The position numbers and the translations under genes were made by a program. A DNA stretch of 64,000 nt from Narthecium ossifragum. Its lineage: Eukaryota > Streptophyta > Magnoliopsida > Dioscoreales > Nartheciaceae. The stretch spans positions 15,046,502 through 15,110,501 of the forward strand of contig OY986972.1 in the NCBI GenBank assembly GCA_963920575.1, written 5' to 3'. Of the stretch, positions 46,153-57,032 are shown in pieces; position 1 is the first letter of the stretch, and each line of letters begins with the position of its first letter. Under the pieces are notes generated by a model. The model did not search any database. It worked only from the letters and a program-made list of their open reading frames with translations, and was not told the origin of the DNA.

Positions 46153-46493
46153 CAACGACAATAGAGGAAGGAAAAAGAAAGGAAAGAGAGAGAAGTCAGG
46201 TATTTAAAGAGATCATGATCTGATCTCAGCCGTCCGATTCGATCTTTTCCGATTGAGCTCCGATCTTCCGATCGAAGGAACCCTTAAGGTTCTAATCAAA
46301 CACACACATCAATACATGGCCGTGTGTGTGTTACGCGGGTGTGAAATCGACCACCGGGCGCAATTTACCAAATTACCCCTGGGGTCACAAGAGCAATACG
46401 ATAAACCTGATCGCACCCGATGCGAAACCTAATCAATAGAAAACAACCCTCAACCCACGCGGTCGAGCTAGGTCAGAGGAACGGGTCCTCACA
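41601..46493 (-). repeat. Element G, right (5') LTR, interrupted by solo LTR Q2
   Basis: It starts TGTCACACCCC and ends GGGTCCTCACA. Hairpin motifs of the GGTCGATC type flank the Q2 insertion (42846-43035 and 45489-45635). A (ga)n run of about 50 bases is at 46097-46147. Confidence 0.9.
43065..45483 (-). mobile_element. Solo LTR Q2 inside right LTR of G
   Basis: It starts TGTCGCGCCCCGACC and ends CAGGTCCTCATA, with exact duplication cccac (43060-43064 and 45484-45488). It is the inverse of solo LTR Q1: the gaacaacagtcgtctt region, the cgtaaccaac-type flank and the TTTGTTTCACACCCG block all recur. GGATCGATCC palindromes lie at 44437-44506 and 45262-45330. A purine-rich tract (45060-45180) yields lysine-rich pseudo-frames. 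Confidence 0.9.
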
Positions 46494-46567
46494 GTACCTA
46501 TCCTGATTTAGGAAGAAGTATTCATTATAGGAAGGAATGGATGAGGACCCTCAAAGTGAGCCTTTAT
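46494..46567 (-). pseudogene. Copia element K envelope-like ORF, 5' piece
   Basis: On the minus strand the last codons before the junction (tac ttc ttc cta aat cag gat agg tac) join in frame with aac tct tgg ccc at 20495, restoring an uninterrupted ORF once element G is removed. The piece is cut on its other side by the Cassandra insertion at 46568. Confidence 0.75.
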
Positions 46568-46733
46568 GTGAGACCCGGGGTACCTGAGTGTCAGTGTTTG
46601 CCTGGAGGGCATGTGGCCGAACCAGGTAACCGGGTAAGCAACCCCACTTATATAATACTTATATTAGTAACCCTTATAAGACACAATGCGTTTTAAAGCC
46701 ATGATGGTAGTGATCCGTCAGAAACCTCCAAGG

Positions 46734-46790
46734 AAAGCGTGCTTGCCTTGGAGTGGTCCTGAGATGGGTGACCCACTGGGAAGTTTTCCC
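46734..46790 (+). promoter_or_regulatory. 5S-like Pol III promoter core, Cassandra LTR1
   Basis: AAAGCGTGCTTG and GATGGGTGACC occur at 5S-like spacing and are followed by CACTGGGAAG, as in plant 5S genes (CTCCTGGGAAG). Confidence 0.8.
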
Positions 46791-47072
46791 AGATTTCTAC
46801 GGTGAGCCAAAAGCGGACAATATTTCGTCCTGGATGGAGCACGTATGTCCTGGGGGCCGTTGCAGATGGTATCAGAGCAGGCTGTAGGTCTGTTAGCCGG
46901 TTTGTGCCAGTGAGGACGCAGGGCCTCTAAGGGGGTTGTGTTGTGAGACCTGGGGTACCTGAGTGTCAATGTTTGCCTGGAGGGCATGTGGCCGAACCAG
47001 GTAACCAGGTAAGCAACCCCACTTATATAATACTTATATTCGTAACCCTTATAAGACACAACGCGTTCTAAT

Positions 47073-47130
47073 GTTAAGCGTGCTTGCCTTGGAGCGGTCC
47101 CGGGATGGGTGACCCACTGGGAAGTTTTCC
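47073..47130 (+). promoter_or_regulatory. 5S-like Pol III promoter core, Cassandra LTR2
   Basis: GTTAAGCGTGCTTG and GGGATGGGTGACC are both present, closer to the 5S gene sequence than in LTR1. Confidence 0.8.
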
Positions 47131-47249
47131 CATATTTCTGCGGTGAGCCAAAAGCGGACAATATTGTGTCGGGTGGGGCTCTCGGGTGGATCCTAGATGG
47201 AGTCCGCATGCCTTGGGCTGCCCCAAACGGCGGGGGGCGTTACACTTTA

Positions 47250-47813
47250 ACCCTTCTTCGTTAAAGTGAGTTGCGTTAAAGTGAGTCGGTGCATGGGGTG
47301 GAGTAGGGCACAATTGAATTAGAAGGGCTAGGGCACGGTCGAATGGGAGAAAGATAAATGTTTGATCGGGTGAAGGGTTTATAAAGGGGAGATATGGAAA
47401 TGACTAAAAAGCCCTCACTTCAGTTGTCACATGATCCGTGGCGGTCGACCCTCAGAAATTGGCGGTCGATCGTTGTGCACAATATGTGTATAATGAAAAA
47501 CTCAAGGTCGATCTTCAGAAGTTGGTGGTCGACCATCAAGCGCGATAAGTGAAAACAAAAGGATAGTTACGGTTGACCATCAGGAAGTCTGCATCGACCG
47601 TTAGTTCCATAAAGGGAATTTTGAAATTGAATGAAAAAATAAATTTTAAATCAAAACATCACAAAATTTTGCATACACGTGTAACTAAATATTATGAGCT
47701 AAAAATAACTCATCAATCATGAAAATAACTCAATTAACAAAAATTTAGCACTCAAGTAGGATATGGTATGAAAAGCAGAGAAAGAGGTGTCCATACCTTT
47801 TTCTTTTAGCTTT
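47250..47813 (-). other. Copia element K spacer between pol and envelope-like ORF
   Basis: No ORF is recognised. A short repeat (gttaaagtgagt twice, 47262-47288) follows the Cassandra. GGTCGATC/GGTCGACC inverted-repeat motifs lie at 47443-47600, the same type as in the LTRs of K and of the Tekay elements. Confidence 0.65.
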
Positions 47814-48539
47814 TCATTTTGGACATTCATTGGATATCCCAAGCTCTCTCAGAAGATATAGAAACTTGTCTTTACTCAAGGGTTTGGTTAGAGCATCCGT
47901 AATTTGGTGTTCGGTGCTAACAAATTCAAGTGCAATATCTCCTTTTTGTGTGTGATCACGAAGGAAATGATGTCGAATTTCTATATGCTTTGTTCTAGAA
48001 TATAGGATGAGATTCTTGGATAGGCTTATGACACTAGTGTTATCACATCTAATGGGCATTTTGCCTACATGTATGTTGTAATCTACCAATTGCATTTTCA
48101 TTCAAAGTAATTGTGCACAACAACTACCCGCTGCGATGTATTCCGCTTCGGCGGTGGATAAAGGAACTGAATTTTGCTTCTTGGAGAACTAAGAAACAAG
48201 TGCATGACCAAGAAAGTGACATGTTCCACTTGTGCTTTTCCTATCAAGTCTACATCCGGCAAAATCTGCATCGAAGTAGCCAATTAGATCAAAAGATGAT
48301 CTTCTAGGATACCACAAATCATAGTTTTGGGTTCCTATTAGATACCTAAAGATCCTTTTTACCGCAGCCAAATGAGATTCCCTAGGACAATATTGATATC
48401 TAGCATAATGGCGAACATTCAACATGATGGCCGGTCTACTTGCGGTCAAACAGTGTAAGGAACCAATCATTCCTTTATAAAGTGTTTGATCAACGGGTTT
48501 CCCATCTTCATCCTTGTCTAATTTGAGTGTTGTACACAT
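47814..48539 (-). pseudogene. Copia element K RNase H and pol C-terminus
   Basis: Minus-strand frames 48189-48539 (LYKGMIGSLHCLTASRPAIM, HLAAVKRIFRYLIGT, GYFDADFAGCRLDRKSTSGTCHFLG) and 47814-48101 (RCDNTSVISLSKN, HSRTKHIEIRHHFLRDH-like, ITDALTKPL) together form the end of Ty1/copia pol. The Asp of GYFDADFAG and the CDNTS motif are the expected catalytic region. A frame break separates the two at about 48100-48190. Confidence 0.9.
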
Positions 48540-49446
48540 AGGGTTCTATAAATTTTGGATTGGACAAAATCATACTTCTTGAGTAGGTCTCTAGTGTATT
48601 TGGCTTAACTAATAAAGATCCCCAAAAAAAATAATTTAGTTCACCCATCAAGCTCATTTCAAATTTACTTTGCATGTAAGAGGCAAATTCTTCACAAAGT
48701 TTTTCATTAGAAGATTGAAAGATGATATCATCCACATAAATTTGAACTAATAAAAGGTCATCTCCTTTTGATTTTGTAAAAAGAGTAGTATCAATCTTTC
48801 CTCTATAAAAATCATTATCCATCAAGAATTTGGTAAGCCTTTCATACCAAACTCTAGAAGCTTGTTTCAAACCATACAAGACTTTAGTGATTTTGAAACC
48901 ATGATCCCCTAACTTGTGATCCTCAAAACCGGGGTATTGTTCAACCTAGACTTCTTCCTTTAAGAACCTATTTAAGAATGCACTTTTAACATCCATTTGT
49001 TATAATTTGAAATCTTTGTAAGATGCAAAAGCTAGGAGTAGTCTTATTGCCTCAAGTCTAGCTACCGGTGCAAAAGTCTCATCAAAATCAATTCCTTCTT
49101 GTTGATTGAAGCCTTTTGCAAATAGTCTAGCTTTATTCCTTGTAATTATACCCAATTCATCTATTTTATTTCTAAACACCCATTTAGTGCCAATGACGGG
49201 ATGATCACTAGGTCTAGGTACCAAGTTCCAAACTTGATTTCATTCAAATTGATTTAACTCTTCTTGCATTGCTAATATCCAATGATCATCCTCTAGTTCT
49301 TCCTCAATCATTTTGGGCTCAATTTGAGATAGAAAGGCTAGATTGGCACATGCATTTAATGAAGATCTAGTTTGGATTCCTTTTGATGGTTCACCAATGA
49401 TCAATTCCTTTGGATGTGAGGATGCATATTTCCAATCTTTTGGCAA
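48508..49446 (-). pseudogene. Copia element K reverse transcriptase
   Basis: Pieces in order are DDHWILAMQEELNQFE (49240-49446), [14 protein letters not shown] and [22 protein letters not shown] (49000-49224), then MYGLKQASRVWYERL and the catalytic YVDD (48727-48738) with QSKFEMSLMGELNYF (48508-48879). These are the standard Ty1/copia RT blocks. Stops or shifts interrupt at about 49230, 49000 and 48880, so the protein is not made. Confidence 0.9.
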
Positions 49447-49500
49447 ATCATGATGTTAATCACTAGGAGTAATTGCAAGGGATTCCTCAAATCTATCATT

Positions 49501-50331
49501 CTATTCTTCAATATCGTTTTGGGTCTCATCTGCTACATCTTTTGATTTGACATTAGGAATTTCATTACTTTCATCATCAATTCTACTAGGACCTATAATC
49601 ATTTCATGAAATGTAACATGCATTGATTCTTCAACCACCAAGGTCCTTTTATTGAAGATTCTATAAGTTTTGCTTCTCTCCGAGTATCCAAGAAAGACTC
49701 CTTCATCGGATCTATCATCAAATTTTCCAAGATTATCCTTGCCATGGTTTAAGACAAAGCACTTGCAACCAAAGGCTCTAAAGTAACTAATATTCGGAAT
49801 TCTTCCTTTCCAAAGCTCATAGGGGGTTTTCTTCAAAATAGGTCTCAATGTAACTCTATCGATCACATGGCAAGAAGTATTAATTACTTCTGCCCAAAAG
49901 TACTTAGGAAGATCATTCTCACATAATAGAGTTCTAGCAATATGTTATAGGGTTCGATTTTTCCTTTCAACAACACCATATTTTTTAGGGGTTTTAGGTG
50001 ATGAGAAGTTATGGGAAATTCTGTTGTCATTGCAAAACTTTTCTATATGAGAGTTCTTGAATTCTCCTCCATGGTCACTTATAATGCATGTAATGAGAAT
50101 ACCTTTCTCATTTTGGACTCTTCTACAATAGTTGGTGAAATCCTCAAAGACTTCATCTTTATGTGCAAGAAATATCACCAAAGTATATCTAGTGTAGTCA
50201 TCTACTAAAACAAAACCATATGAGCTACCACCTCAGCTAGTTGGTTTAGTAGGTGAAAAAAGGTCCATATGAATGAGTTCTAACGCTCTTGTGGTGGAAA
50301 CTACATCTTTAGGCTTGACAGAGAATTTTAC
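49501..50331 (-). pseudogene. Copia element K integrase core and C-terminus
   Basis: The minus-strand segment 49945-50181 carries the catalytic core (FLAHKDEVFEDF, IISDHGGEFKN, VVERKNRTL), with the Asp of SDHGGEF and the Glu of VVERKN. The part at 50190-50331 contains the upstream core with stops. The segment 49501-49866 continues with RPILKKTPYELWKGR, FRAFGCKCFVLN and SDEGVFLGYSERSKTYRIFN, the copia integrase C-terminal blocks. In-frame stops near 50330, 50235 and 49940 inactivate it. Confidence 0.9.
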
Positions 50332-50895
50332 TTATTTTCCTCTTTGACATGATTCACAAATTTTATCTTTGTTGAATTTGATCTTGGGAAGTCCAAGAAC
50401 AAGCTCTTTTCGAGAGAGTTTGGAAATTAAATCCATGTGAGCATGCCCAAGACTCCTATGCCATAACCAAGAATTATTATTTAAAACACTAAGACATATA
50501 TGATCATGGCAAACAAGATCATTAAGATAAAATGTATAAATGTTACCATCAAGATGACCAACTAGTATGATTTTATCACTAATAGCATTTTTAACATAGG
50601 ACTTTGTATTTTCAAAAATGACTTTGTTACCTCTATCACACAATTGACGAATACTAAGTAGGTTATGTTTCAAGCTTTCTACTAACAAAACATTTTCAAT
50701 TTTGATGGAGGAAGTTTTACCAATATTACCAATTCCAATAATTTTTCCTTTGCCATTATCTCCAAAGGTCACAACTTCTCCATCCTTGGCTTGAAATATG
50801 GAGAACATGCATCTATCACTGGTAATGTGTCTTGAGCATCCGCTATCAAGGTACCACCGTTTGGCTTTTGAATTTGTCTTGATCTTGGATCTCAA
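50332..50895 (-). pseudogene. Copia element K protease and GAG-pre-integrase domain
   Basis: The 187-codon minus-strand frame has the retropepsin active site in KRWYLDSGCSRHIT near residue 15, with GDNGKGKIIGIG and HNLLSIRQLCD following. The zinc-binding pre-integrase domain WLWHRSLGHAHMDLI and CESCQRGK is near the end. Both are intact at motif level. Protease would process the Gag-Pol polyprotein. Confidence 0.92.
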
Positions 50896-50914
50896 GAACT
50901 CCTACAAATCAAAC

Positions 50915-51640
50915 TCAAGTCTTGATTTTTTGTACCCAAATCATTTTGGGTCCTTTAGCATTAGTTTTAGAAATATAAGTAGATGTAGCATGCCTAGTTG
51001 TCCAAAAGGTTTTAGCACTAGCATGTCTCATGAGATAGCAACTAGGTGCAATGTGACCAACCTTATAACAATAGTGACAAGTGGGTGCTTGTGCTACCTT
51101 AGGAGGATGAGTAGAAGTTTTAACAAAGTTAGTCTTTTTTTGATTGTTTATCTTCCTAGGGTTGTAGCCAATTCCTTCCTTTTTTAAGGAGCTCATTTGG
51201 CTATCAAGGATCTCATCTAGCTTGTCTCTACTCTTCATGAATTTAGATAGAGTGATCATTAAGTCATCAACCTCAAGGGTGAGATCTCTCTTGGATTTTT
51301 ACAAGTAGATGAGTTCCTTTTGCATATCATAGTTTGTGTTCTTCAATATGGTGAGCTCATATTGAGTGTCGTTGAGTTCCTTCTCAAGTGTGTCACTAGT
51401 GTCACAAGAGTTGTTGTCTAGCATGCATTTGTTTTCTTTCTCTAAGGTACCAATCCTATGCATGTCATCTAATTTTTCTTCTTCTACTTTCTTCAAGTCC
51501 TTACAAGTAGCATAGTATTTTTTTAAGGAACTTGAAATCCCTAGCTAAGGCATGGTAAGCATCAAATAGTTCATCAAATGTAAGCTCATCTCCTCATGCC
51601 ATTAAGCATATGTTGGCAATCTCTTGTTCCTCTTCATCGG
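50915..51640 (-). pseudogene. Copia element K Gag-Pol linker with second zinc knuckle and coiled coil
   Basis: Frame 50915-51259 contains CHYCYKVGHIAPSC, a CX2CX4HX4C zinc knuckle (about 51040-51085). Frame 51299-51496 is Glu/Lys/Leu-rich and probably coiled coil (EEEKLDDMHRIGTLEKENK). The long linker with coiled coil and a second knuckle is typical of the SIRE/Maximus lineage, whose Gag is longer than in other copia elements. Stops are near 51297 and 51500. Confidence 0.82.
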
Positions 51641-51676
51641 TTGAGGTCTCCACATCGCTTTCTCTCTAAATTGCTA

Positions 51677-52628
51677 TCATTGCTTTCTTTTTCTTGAACT
51701 CCTTTTTTGTAGGTTCTTGAGTTGAGGACACTCAATCTTGAAGTGCTCGGACTTCCTACACTCATAACATATAACATCGTTAGAGTTAGAAGAAGTAGCA
51801 TTATATTTTTCACATTTGGGGAACTTCTTCTTGAAGAATTTCTTTCCTCCTTGGCACTTGAAGATCTTTTGGATTCTCCTTGAGATCATCGACAATTCTT
51901 CATCATTGTCTCCTTCACTTGAATCCGATGACTCTTTGTTTGATGACTTGAATGCAATGACCTTCCTCTTCTTGTCTCCTTCGTCGTTACTTCTCTTCAA
52001 CTTCATGTCATAAATCATGAGTGAACCCATGAGCTCATCAAGTGAGAACTTGGATAGATCTTTGGCTTCTTCGATCGCCGTCACTTTAGGATCCCATGAC
52101 TTCGGTAGATACCTAAGTACCTTTCTCACAACTTCATCATTAGCATAATTTTTTCAGCTATTCAAGCACATTTAATATGTTAGTAAAACGTGTAAACATC
52201 TCACCAATGGTTTCATCATTCTTCATGCAAAAGAGTTCATACTCATGTACGAGCATACTAATTCTAGACTCTTTAACTCGGTTAGTTCCTTCATATGTAA
52301 TCCCGAGCTTTTCCCATATCTCTTTCGCTGATTTGCATGCCGAGACCCTATTGAATTCACTAGGGCTAAAGGCACAAAATAGGAAGATTTTGGCCTTGGC
52401 ATTTGTTTGAAGGTTTTTGAGATCGGTTGGGGTGTAGTTACTCTTAGTTTTTGGGACTTTTTTCCCTTGAACTATTTTCATTGGAACATAAGGTCCATCT
52501 TTTATGACTAGCCAAGCTTCATAATCTATTGATTGGATGAATATTTCCATTTTGGTCTTCCAATACGTATAATTCGATCCATTGAAGTATGGTGACCTAT
52601 TGGTAGCTTGTCCATCTATGTTCTCCAT
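51677..52628 (-). pseudogene. Copia element K Gag
   Basis: The frame 52158-52628 starts with an ATG whose product reads PYFNGSNYTYWKTKMEIFIQSID, the start of the copia Gag (UBN2-type) core, and continues to MFTRFTNILNVLE. After a stop and frameshift at about 52130-52158, 51677-52129 carries VLRYLPKSWDPKVTAIEEAKDL, an acidic Ser-rich stretch and the zinc knuckle CYECRKSEHFKIEC near the end. The element's leader and primer site lie immediately upstream (52629-52692). Confidence 0.92.
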
Positions 52629-52678
52629 CTCTAGATAGGATCCTCTAAGCTTTGTTATACCACTAAAATAGATACCTA

Positions 52679-52690
52679 GCTCTCATACCA
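52679..52690 (-). other. Primer binding site of copia element K
   Basis: On the minus strand this reads TGGTATGAGAGC, a Met-tRNA-type site common in SIRE-like elements, two bases inside the 5' LTR. Confidence 0.85.
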
Positions 52691-52692
52691 AT

Positions 52693-53140
52693 TGAAGGTC
52701 CAAGAGGGGGGGGGTCAATTTGACTCAAAAAAAGATTAATGGAAAAATCCTGTAGATAGGATCTAAGACCTTAAATGCTTGTAGATGAGATGAAAACACA
52801 AGTGAAACAACATGCAAGAATAAATGAGAGAGAGGTTAGAGAGATTGCACCGATTTTATACTGGTTCGACATAACTCTTGGTCTACGTCCACTTCTCTCA
52901 AGGTCCTCCTTGAGGTTCCACTACTTGAAAATCATTACAAGCTTTTTGTCCAAGCTTCCGGGTGCTTGGTAACCTTACAATCACTCCCAACAACAGTTGG
53001 ATGGCTCTCAATGTGCTTCTTCACACTCGAAGAAGGTTTACAAAGGTTTAGGCTCAAGGGAAATGACTAAAAAACTCTTTCTAAAACTTGAACTAATGAT
53101 CTCATAAATATCAATAATCGTTGTGGCAAGTTTACACAAG
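52693..53140 (-). repeat. Copia element K, right (5') LTR, truncated
   Basis: It matches 16243-16696 of the left LTR and then breaks off at about 53140, after gtggcaagtttacacaa. The remaining 700 bases of the LTR are absent and Athila-like element H begins. No target duplication of K (cctat at 16238-16242) can be matched on this side. Confidence 0.88.
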
Positions 53141-53157
53141 AAAACTACTTATATCGA

Positions 53158-55450
53158 GTTATAGTCTTCTGAGGGTTTTCAGGGATGACACCCACAAACA
53201 TCTATACATTCCCTTGATTATGTCGTTAGAAATCAATTATAATATTCATTAACTCCAATGCATGAAATAGAAATAATGCCCATAAATATACCATTTAACT
53301 CATAGTCACATAAAAATATAGTAAATCAAAACATATCATAATATATTTAATCATGACTAAAAGCAACTTTAACACTCCTCTGTGTGAATAAAGTTCCACA
53401 TGCTTCAGAGTATCAACCAAATCTAAACACTTCAACCATTCAAGATCGCAATCCTAATCAAAGACATATTTTCCACTTATCACATAGCAATTTTCTGTTT
53501 TAATTTTCTCTTTTTTTTCCTCTTTTTTTTCATATGACATGTACAATGTTATGATTTCTTAAGCTTTCTTCATGATCCATGCAACGATGTTTAAGCCAGT
53601 GAATCCCTAACTAGATGGCTTTAGGGCACTAAGTGTAGAACACTCTTCAGACACTAATACTCAAACCATGAAGTCTACAAATCATAATGAGTCATCTTTT
53701 TCAGGAATTTCAACTATTTTACGCGAACACCACGCTAGTTAGGCATACTGCCCGGTTAGTAAGTTGAAAATCCCCTTTTTTCCGTGCATATATTTTGCAT
53801 ATTCAGATAATTACATGTGCTCATGTATTTTCTGTGACATGAGATAAAACTGTAAATCTATCATAGTGTCATGCTTCGAATCTAATATCAACTGGTTAAC
53901 ATGTGAATATGAACATGTGCATTAGGATATGTCAAGTTATCCTTAAATCATGGTAAAACTGTTAAAGTATAGAAATAATGTCATGCATAGCCAAAATTTA
54001 CTATCCCTTATATGACATACAAGTCTCAGAATAAATCATAAAATACATTTCTAAAACAAGCATCTTTGTCAAATCATATCATAATTTCATTCTTTTGACA
54101 TTTCAAGATATGTATACTATTTGGTTTTCTAAAAGTAATAAGCATGAATTCCTAGAATTATACCCCCAACTTAAATGTAGCTGCCCCTAATTACACTAAG
54201 TCATTAAAATAAAGCAATGAAAATAGGGTAGAGATCACAGTAATATCGTGCCATAAATAGTCGTCTCATGCATTGTAAGCACCACACCGCCCACAAAAAG
54301 AATACGCCCCTACTGAAAGTCATGTCTCTAGAAATATAAGAAAAGAATAAAGCCATAAATATTATCGTGACATCTGAGAGACATGTATAAAAAATAAAAA
54401 TAACCCCCTGATCAATATATATAAGATTTGTATAATTCATCTTTTAATGATTTCCGAAGGAACACCTGCCATAAAAATACCTTCCCAAAAGATCAAATAT
54501 AATATAATGGAAAATATATCATTAGTAGCAAAAATGCATAAGAATCATTAAAAATTTTGGCAGAGTCTCCTTTGTATTGTTATTATATATTGAATTGTTA
54601 CACGCATTCATCCACATAATTTGAAAGATAAACATTAAAAACATTGAAATACATGCAATTATCCATGCACAACACCCAAAATGGTCAACATCCATAATAT
54701 CGTCCTGATTGAATATCTGCACCATCCGATCGAAAATAGGATCACTATAGCCTTTGGATCGAGTCTGATAGCCATCGGACGGCTAAAAGCTCGCCGGTGG
54801 TGATCAACGGTGAAACAACTTGTCCAGAGGACGGGATGGGTACAGGAAGCATTGTGGAAGCTCTAGGATCCGATCTATGGGGTCTGATCACAGGAATGGG
54901 GACCTCAAGTGGCGGAGCAGAGGTGGACGGCGAGGGTCCGCAATGGGTAGTTCGATTCCGGTGATCAAGGCCGCAACCAAAGTTTTTGATGGGTGATAAA
55001 CGTTCATGGCGGCCAGAGGAAGGTTCTGGGGGTGTGTTGGGGCAAGGGGAGGCCGTGGATGAAGGTGTCAACGATGGCGGATGGGCTCACGGCATTGGAG
55101 GGGATGGTTTTGAGGGAAGAGGAGACCGTGGATGAATAGGTGGAAGGTTAGTGGAGGTCATGGGGTTGGTTTGGAGGGATGAGGGTGGCCGTAGAGGTGG
55201 CGATGGGCGGTAGTGGTTGATAGCTCGGGGACAAACCGATGAGCCGGGACGACAAGCCGTGATCAAGGAACACAACGGGAGGAGAGAGGAAAAACGAGGA
55301 AAATAAAGGAAATTCAGGAAAAATGGGAAAAACAAATGGGATAAAACAGGGAAAAATCCTAAGAATTAAGGAAAATCTTAAAACTAAGGGAAAATCCTAC
55401 GAACTGGGTTGCCTCCCAGTAAGTGCGTAATTTTACGTCTTCCACTCGAC
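53158..55450 (-). other. Element H 3' non-coding region
   Basis: It is the complement of element E 26767-28105 and 30821-31911. A GC-rich section (54725-55290) parallels that in E. No ORF is supported. The gap relative to E (about 54250-54480 here) marks where E carries its extra 2.7 kb. Confidence 0.78.
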
Positions 55451-55459
55451 GTCTCTAAA

Positions 55460-57023
55460 GGACTCGGGGGGCATGCAGTAGCTTATGTTACTGTAGGCTC
55501 TGCACTGAAAGATCCTGGCCGTCCATTCAATTGGACAGCCGTGATTTAATTAGTGGGAGCTAATGTTTTTTAATAATACTATAAACAACTCCTTCTCGCC
55601 CTTTTCCACGCGGTGAGAAAGCTCCGCCATTGGTGAGGGACGGAGCTAACAAGGATGGGGTCGGCATGGCCTGGATCGAGCCGGCGGTGCTGCGGCCAGG
55701 GAGGGTGGATAGAAAGTATATTTGGATAGAAAGTAGGAATTGTAACTTGCAAAAATTGGCACACTTTGTTTTATTTGTTTGATGATAAACTTTACAATAA
55801 AACATTAGATATTGCAGCATGTTGCCCTGTTTATATGATCGCTGGAGAGAGAAGAGATGATAGTTGTTTCTGGGTCTGTTTTGGCTAGTGGTGAAGACGC
55901 CAGTAGCATAAAGTTCTAGCAGAAATTTGAAGTTGTTTTCATTTAAGTATTGGAAGAATCTTTCCAATAGAATCGATTCATAATTGGGAGGAATTTTACT
56001 ATTAAAACAGAGTATGTATATGTATAGTGTATCATGCTTTGGAGTTCAGTAGTTTAATTCTTATTTGGGTGTTGATTAGTAAACACCTGAGAAAGATCCA
56101 AGTTCTTGATGTAGCTTCGGCTTGACTTTTCGAAAAGAAAAAAGAAAGGTCATATTTTGCAGTGCAATTATAGATAGATGCAGTGCTATTTAGCTTCTTC
56201 AAAAGACTAACAAAGCTGGTTCTATGCTATTCTCTTGGTAATGATTCTCATAATTATGCAGAATTAGATGCAAGCCATGGATGAAACTATTAATTGATAT
56301 TAATAGAAAGCTTTTAAGAGTAGATGGGAAACCCATTGTAAGAATGATTTCTATAAGCTACTGCAGGCCCCCCGAATCCATGTTGATGATGGTTTCACCG
56401 GTGCGGATCGCGTCGGAGACAGGAGGGATGGAGGGAATACACCGAGAGGAGATATTAGGAGGTGAGGGCGTTGTTTCCGATAATCGGAGATGAGGGTGCG
56501 GCTTGTTGGGAGGTTGGTGATCGTGGGAGGGAGGCGGGGTTGATGGAATTTGGGTCTTGGGTGCACAAGGGGAATGGTGCTGGTTCGGTTGCCGGAAGTA
56601 TTGGAGTCGCTAGAATCGGTGGATGCCGATGATGTGTGGTGGCTGGTCAACGAGAAGGTAAATGGAGGAGAGGAGAAATGAGAAGGCTGAACGCGGGGAG
56701 GAAGAGACGGAAAGAGGAGAGAGAAAGTAAGGAGAGATATGACGACGTGGTGGAAGAGCTAGCCAGAGATGGTGGGGCTCATCGACGTTGTTAGACGGTT
56801 GGTTAGGAGGGCGGCGATGATCTTAGTAGAGTTGCCCATGACATCATCCGTCCCTTACGGGCTGCAGAGCTTTCTCGCCACGTGAAAGAGGGAGGGGAGG
56901 AGTTGCTTTTGGTATTATTAAAAAACCATTAGCTCCCACAGATTACATCGCGGTAGTCCATTTGAATGGACGACCGAGATCTTTCATTGCAGAGCCTATA
57001 GTAACTGCAGGCCCCCTGAGTCC
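55460..57023. mobile_element. Mutator-like (MULE-type) non-autonomous transposon, 1,564 bp
   Basis: Terminal inverted repeats of about 150 bp (55460-55615 and 56870-57023) begin GGACTCGGGGGG at the left and GGACTCAGGGGG when the right end is read inwards. The exact 9-bp duplication gtctctaaa (55451-55459 and 57024-57032) is the Mutator hallmark. A third copy of the terminal motif (ctgcaggccccccgaatcc) lies internally at 56361-56379. No transposase is visible; the interior has only short frames (for example 56351-56650 minus, Ser/Pro/Thr-rich). The interior could include captured host DNA, as in Pack-MULEs. Confidence 0.88.
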
Positions 57024-57032
57024 GTCTCTAAA

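Larger units (their letters stand above)
20501..46493 (-). mobile_element. Element G, Tekay-type chromovirus with nested insertions
   Basis: The left LTR is 20501-36603 (about 2.4 kb once insertions are removed), the internal region 36604-41600, and the right LTR 41601-46493 (about 2.47 kb once Q2 is removed). Target copies are gtaca (20496-20500) and gtacc (46494-46498), 4 of 5 identical. The insertion is confirmed by protein logic: the envelope-like frame of copia element K reads on from 46494 to 20495 as if G were absent. LTR divergence is visibly greater than in element A, so G is older. Confidence 0.92.
46568..47244 (+). mobile_element. Cassandra TRIM with two LTRs, 677 bp
   Basis: LTR1 is 46568-46864 (297 bp). 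The initiator-Met primer site TGGTATCAGAGC is at 46867-46878. The polypurine tract AAGGGGGTTGTGT is at 46929-46941. LTR2 is 46942-47244 (303 bp). The exact duplication cttta flanks it (46563-46567 and 47245-47249). Each LTR has a 5S-like core on the plus strand (46734-46790 and 47073-47130). The LTRs differ by two large gaps: LTR2 lacks about 40 bases before the 5S box A, and LTR1 lacks about 40 bases near its end. It has no coding potential. Confidence 0.93.

Noticed and set aside
46734..47130. Apparent 5S rRNA genes (also at 12775-12830)
   Set aside because: Only the internal promoter portion resembles 5S. The 5' and 3' thirds do not match and the sequence lies in Cassandra LTRs with primer site and polypurine tract.
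56281..56650. Short frames inside the Mutator-like element
   Set aside because: No conserved motif and no length above expectation; captured host DNA remains possible but cannot be supported from sequence alone.
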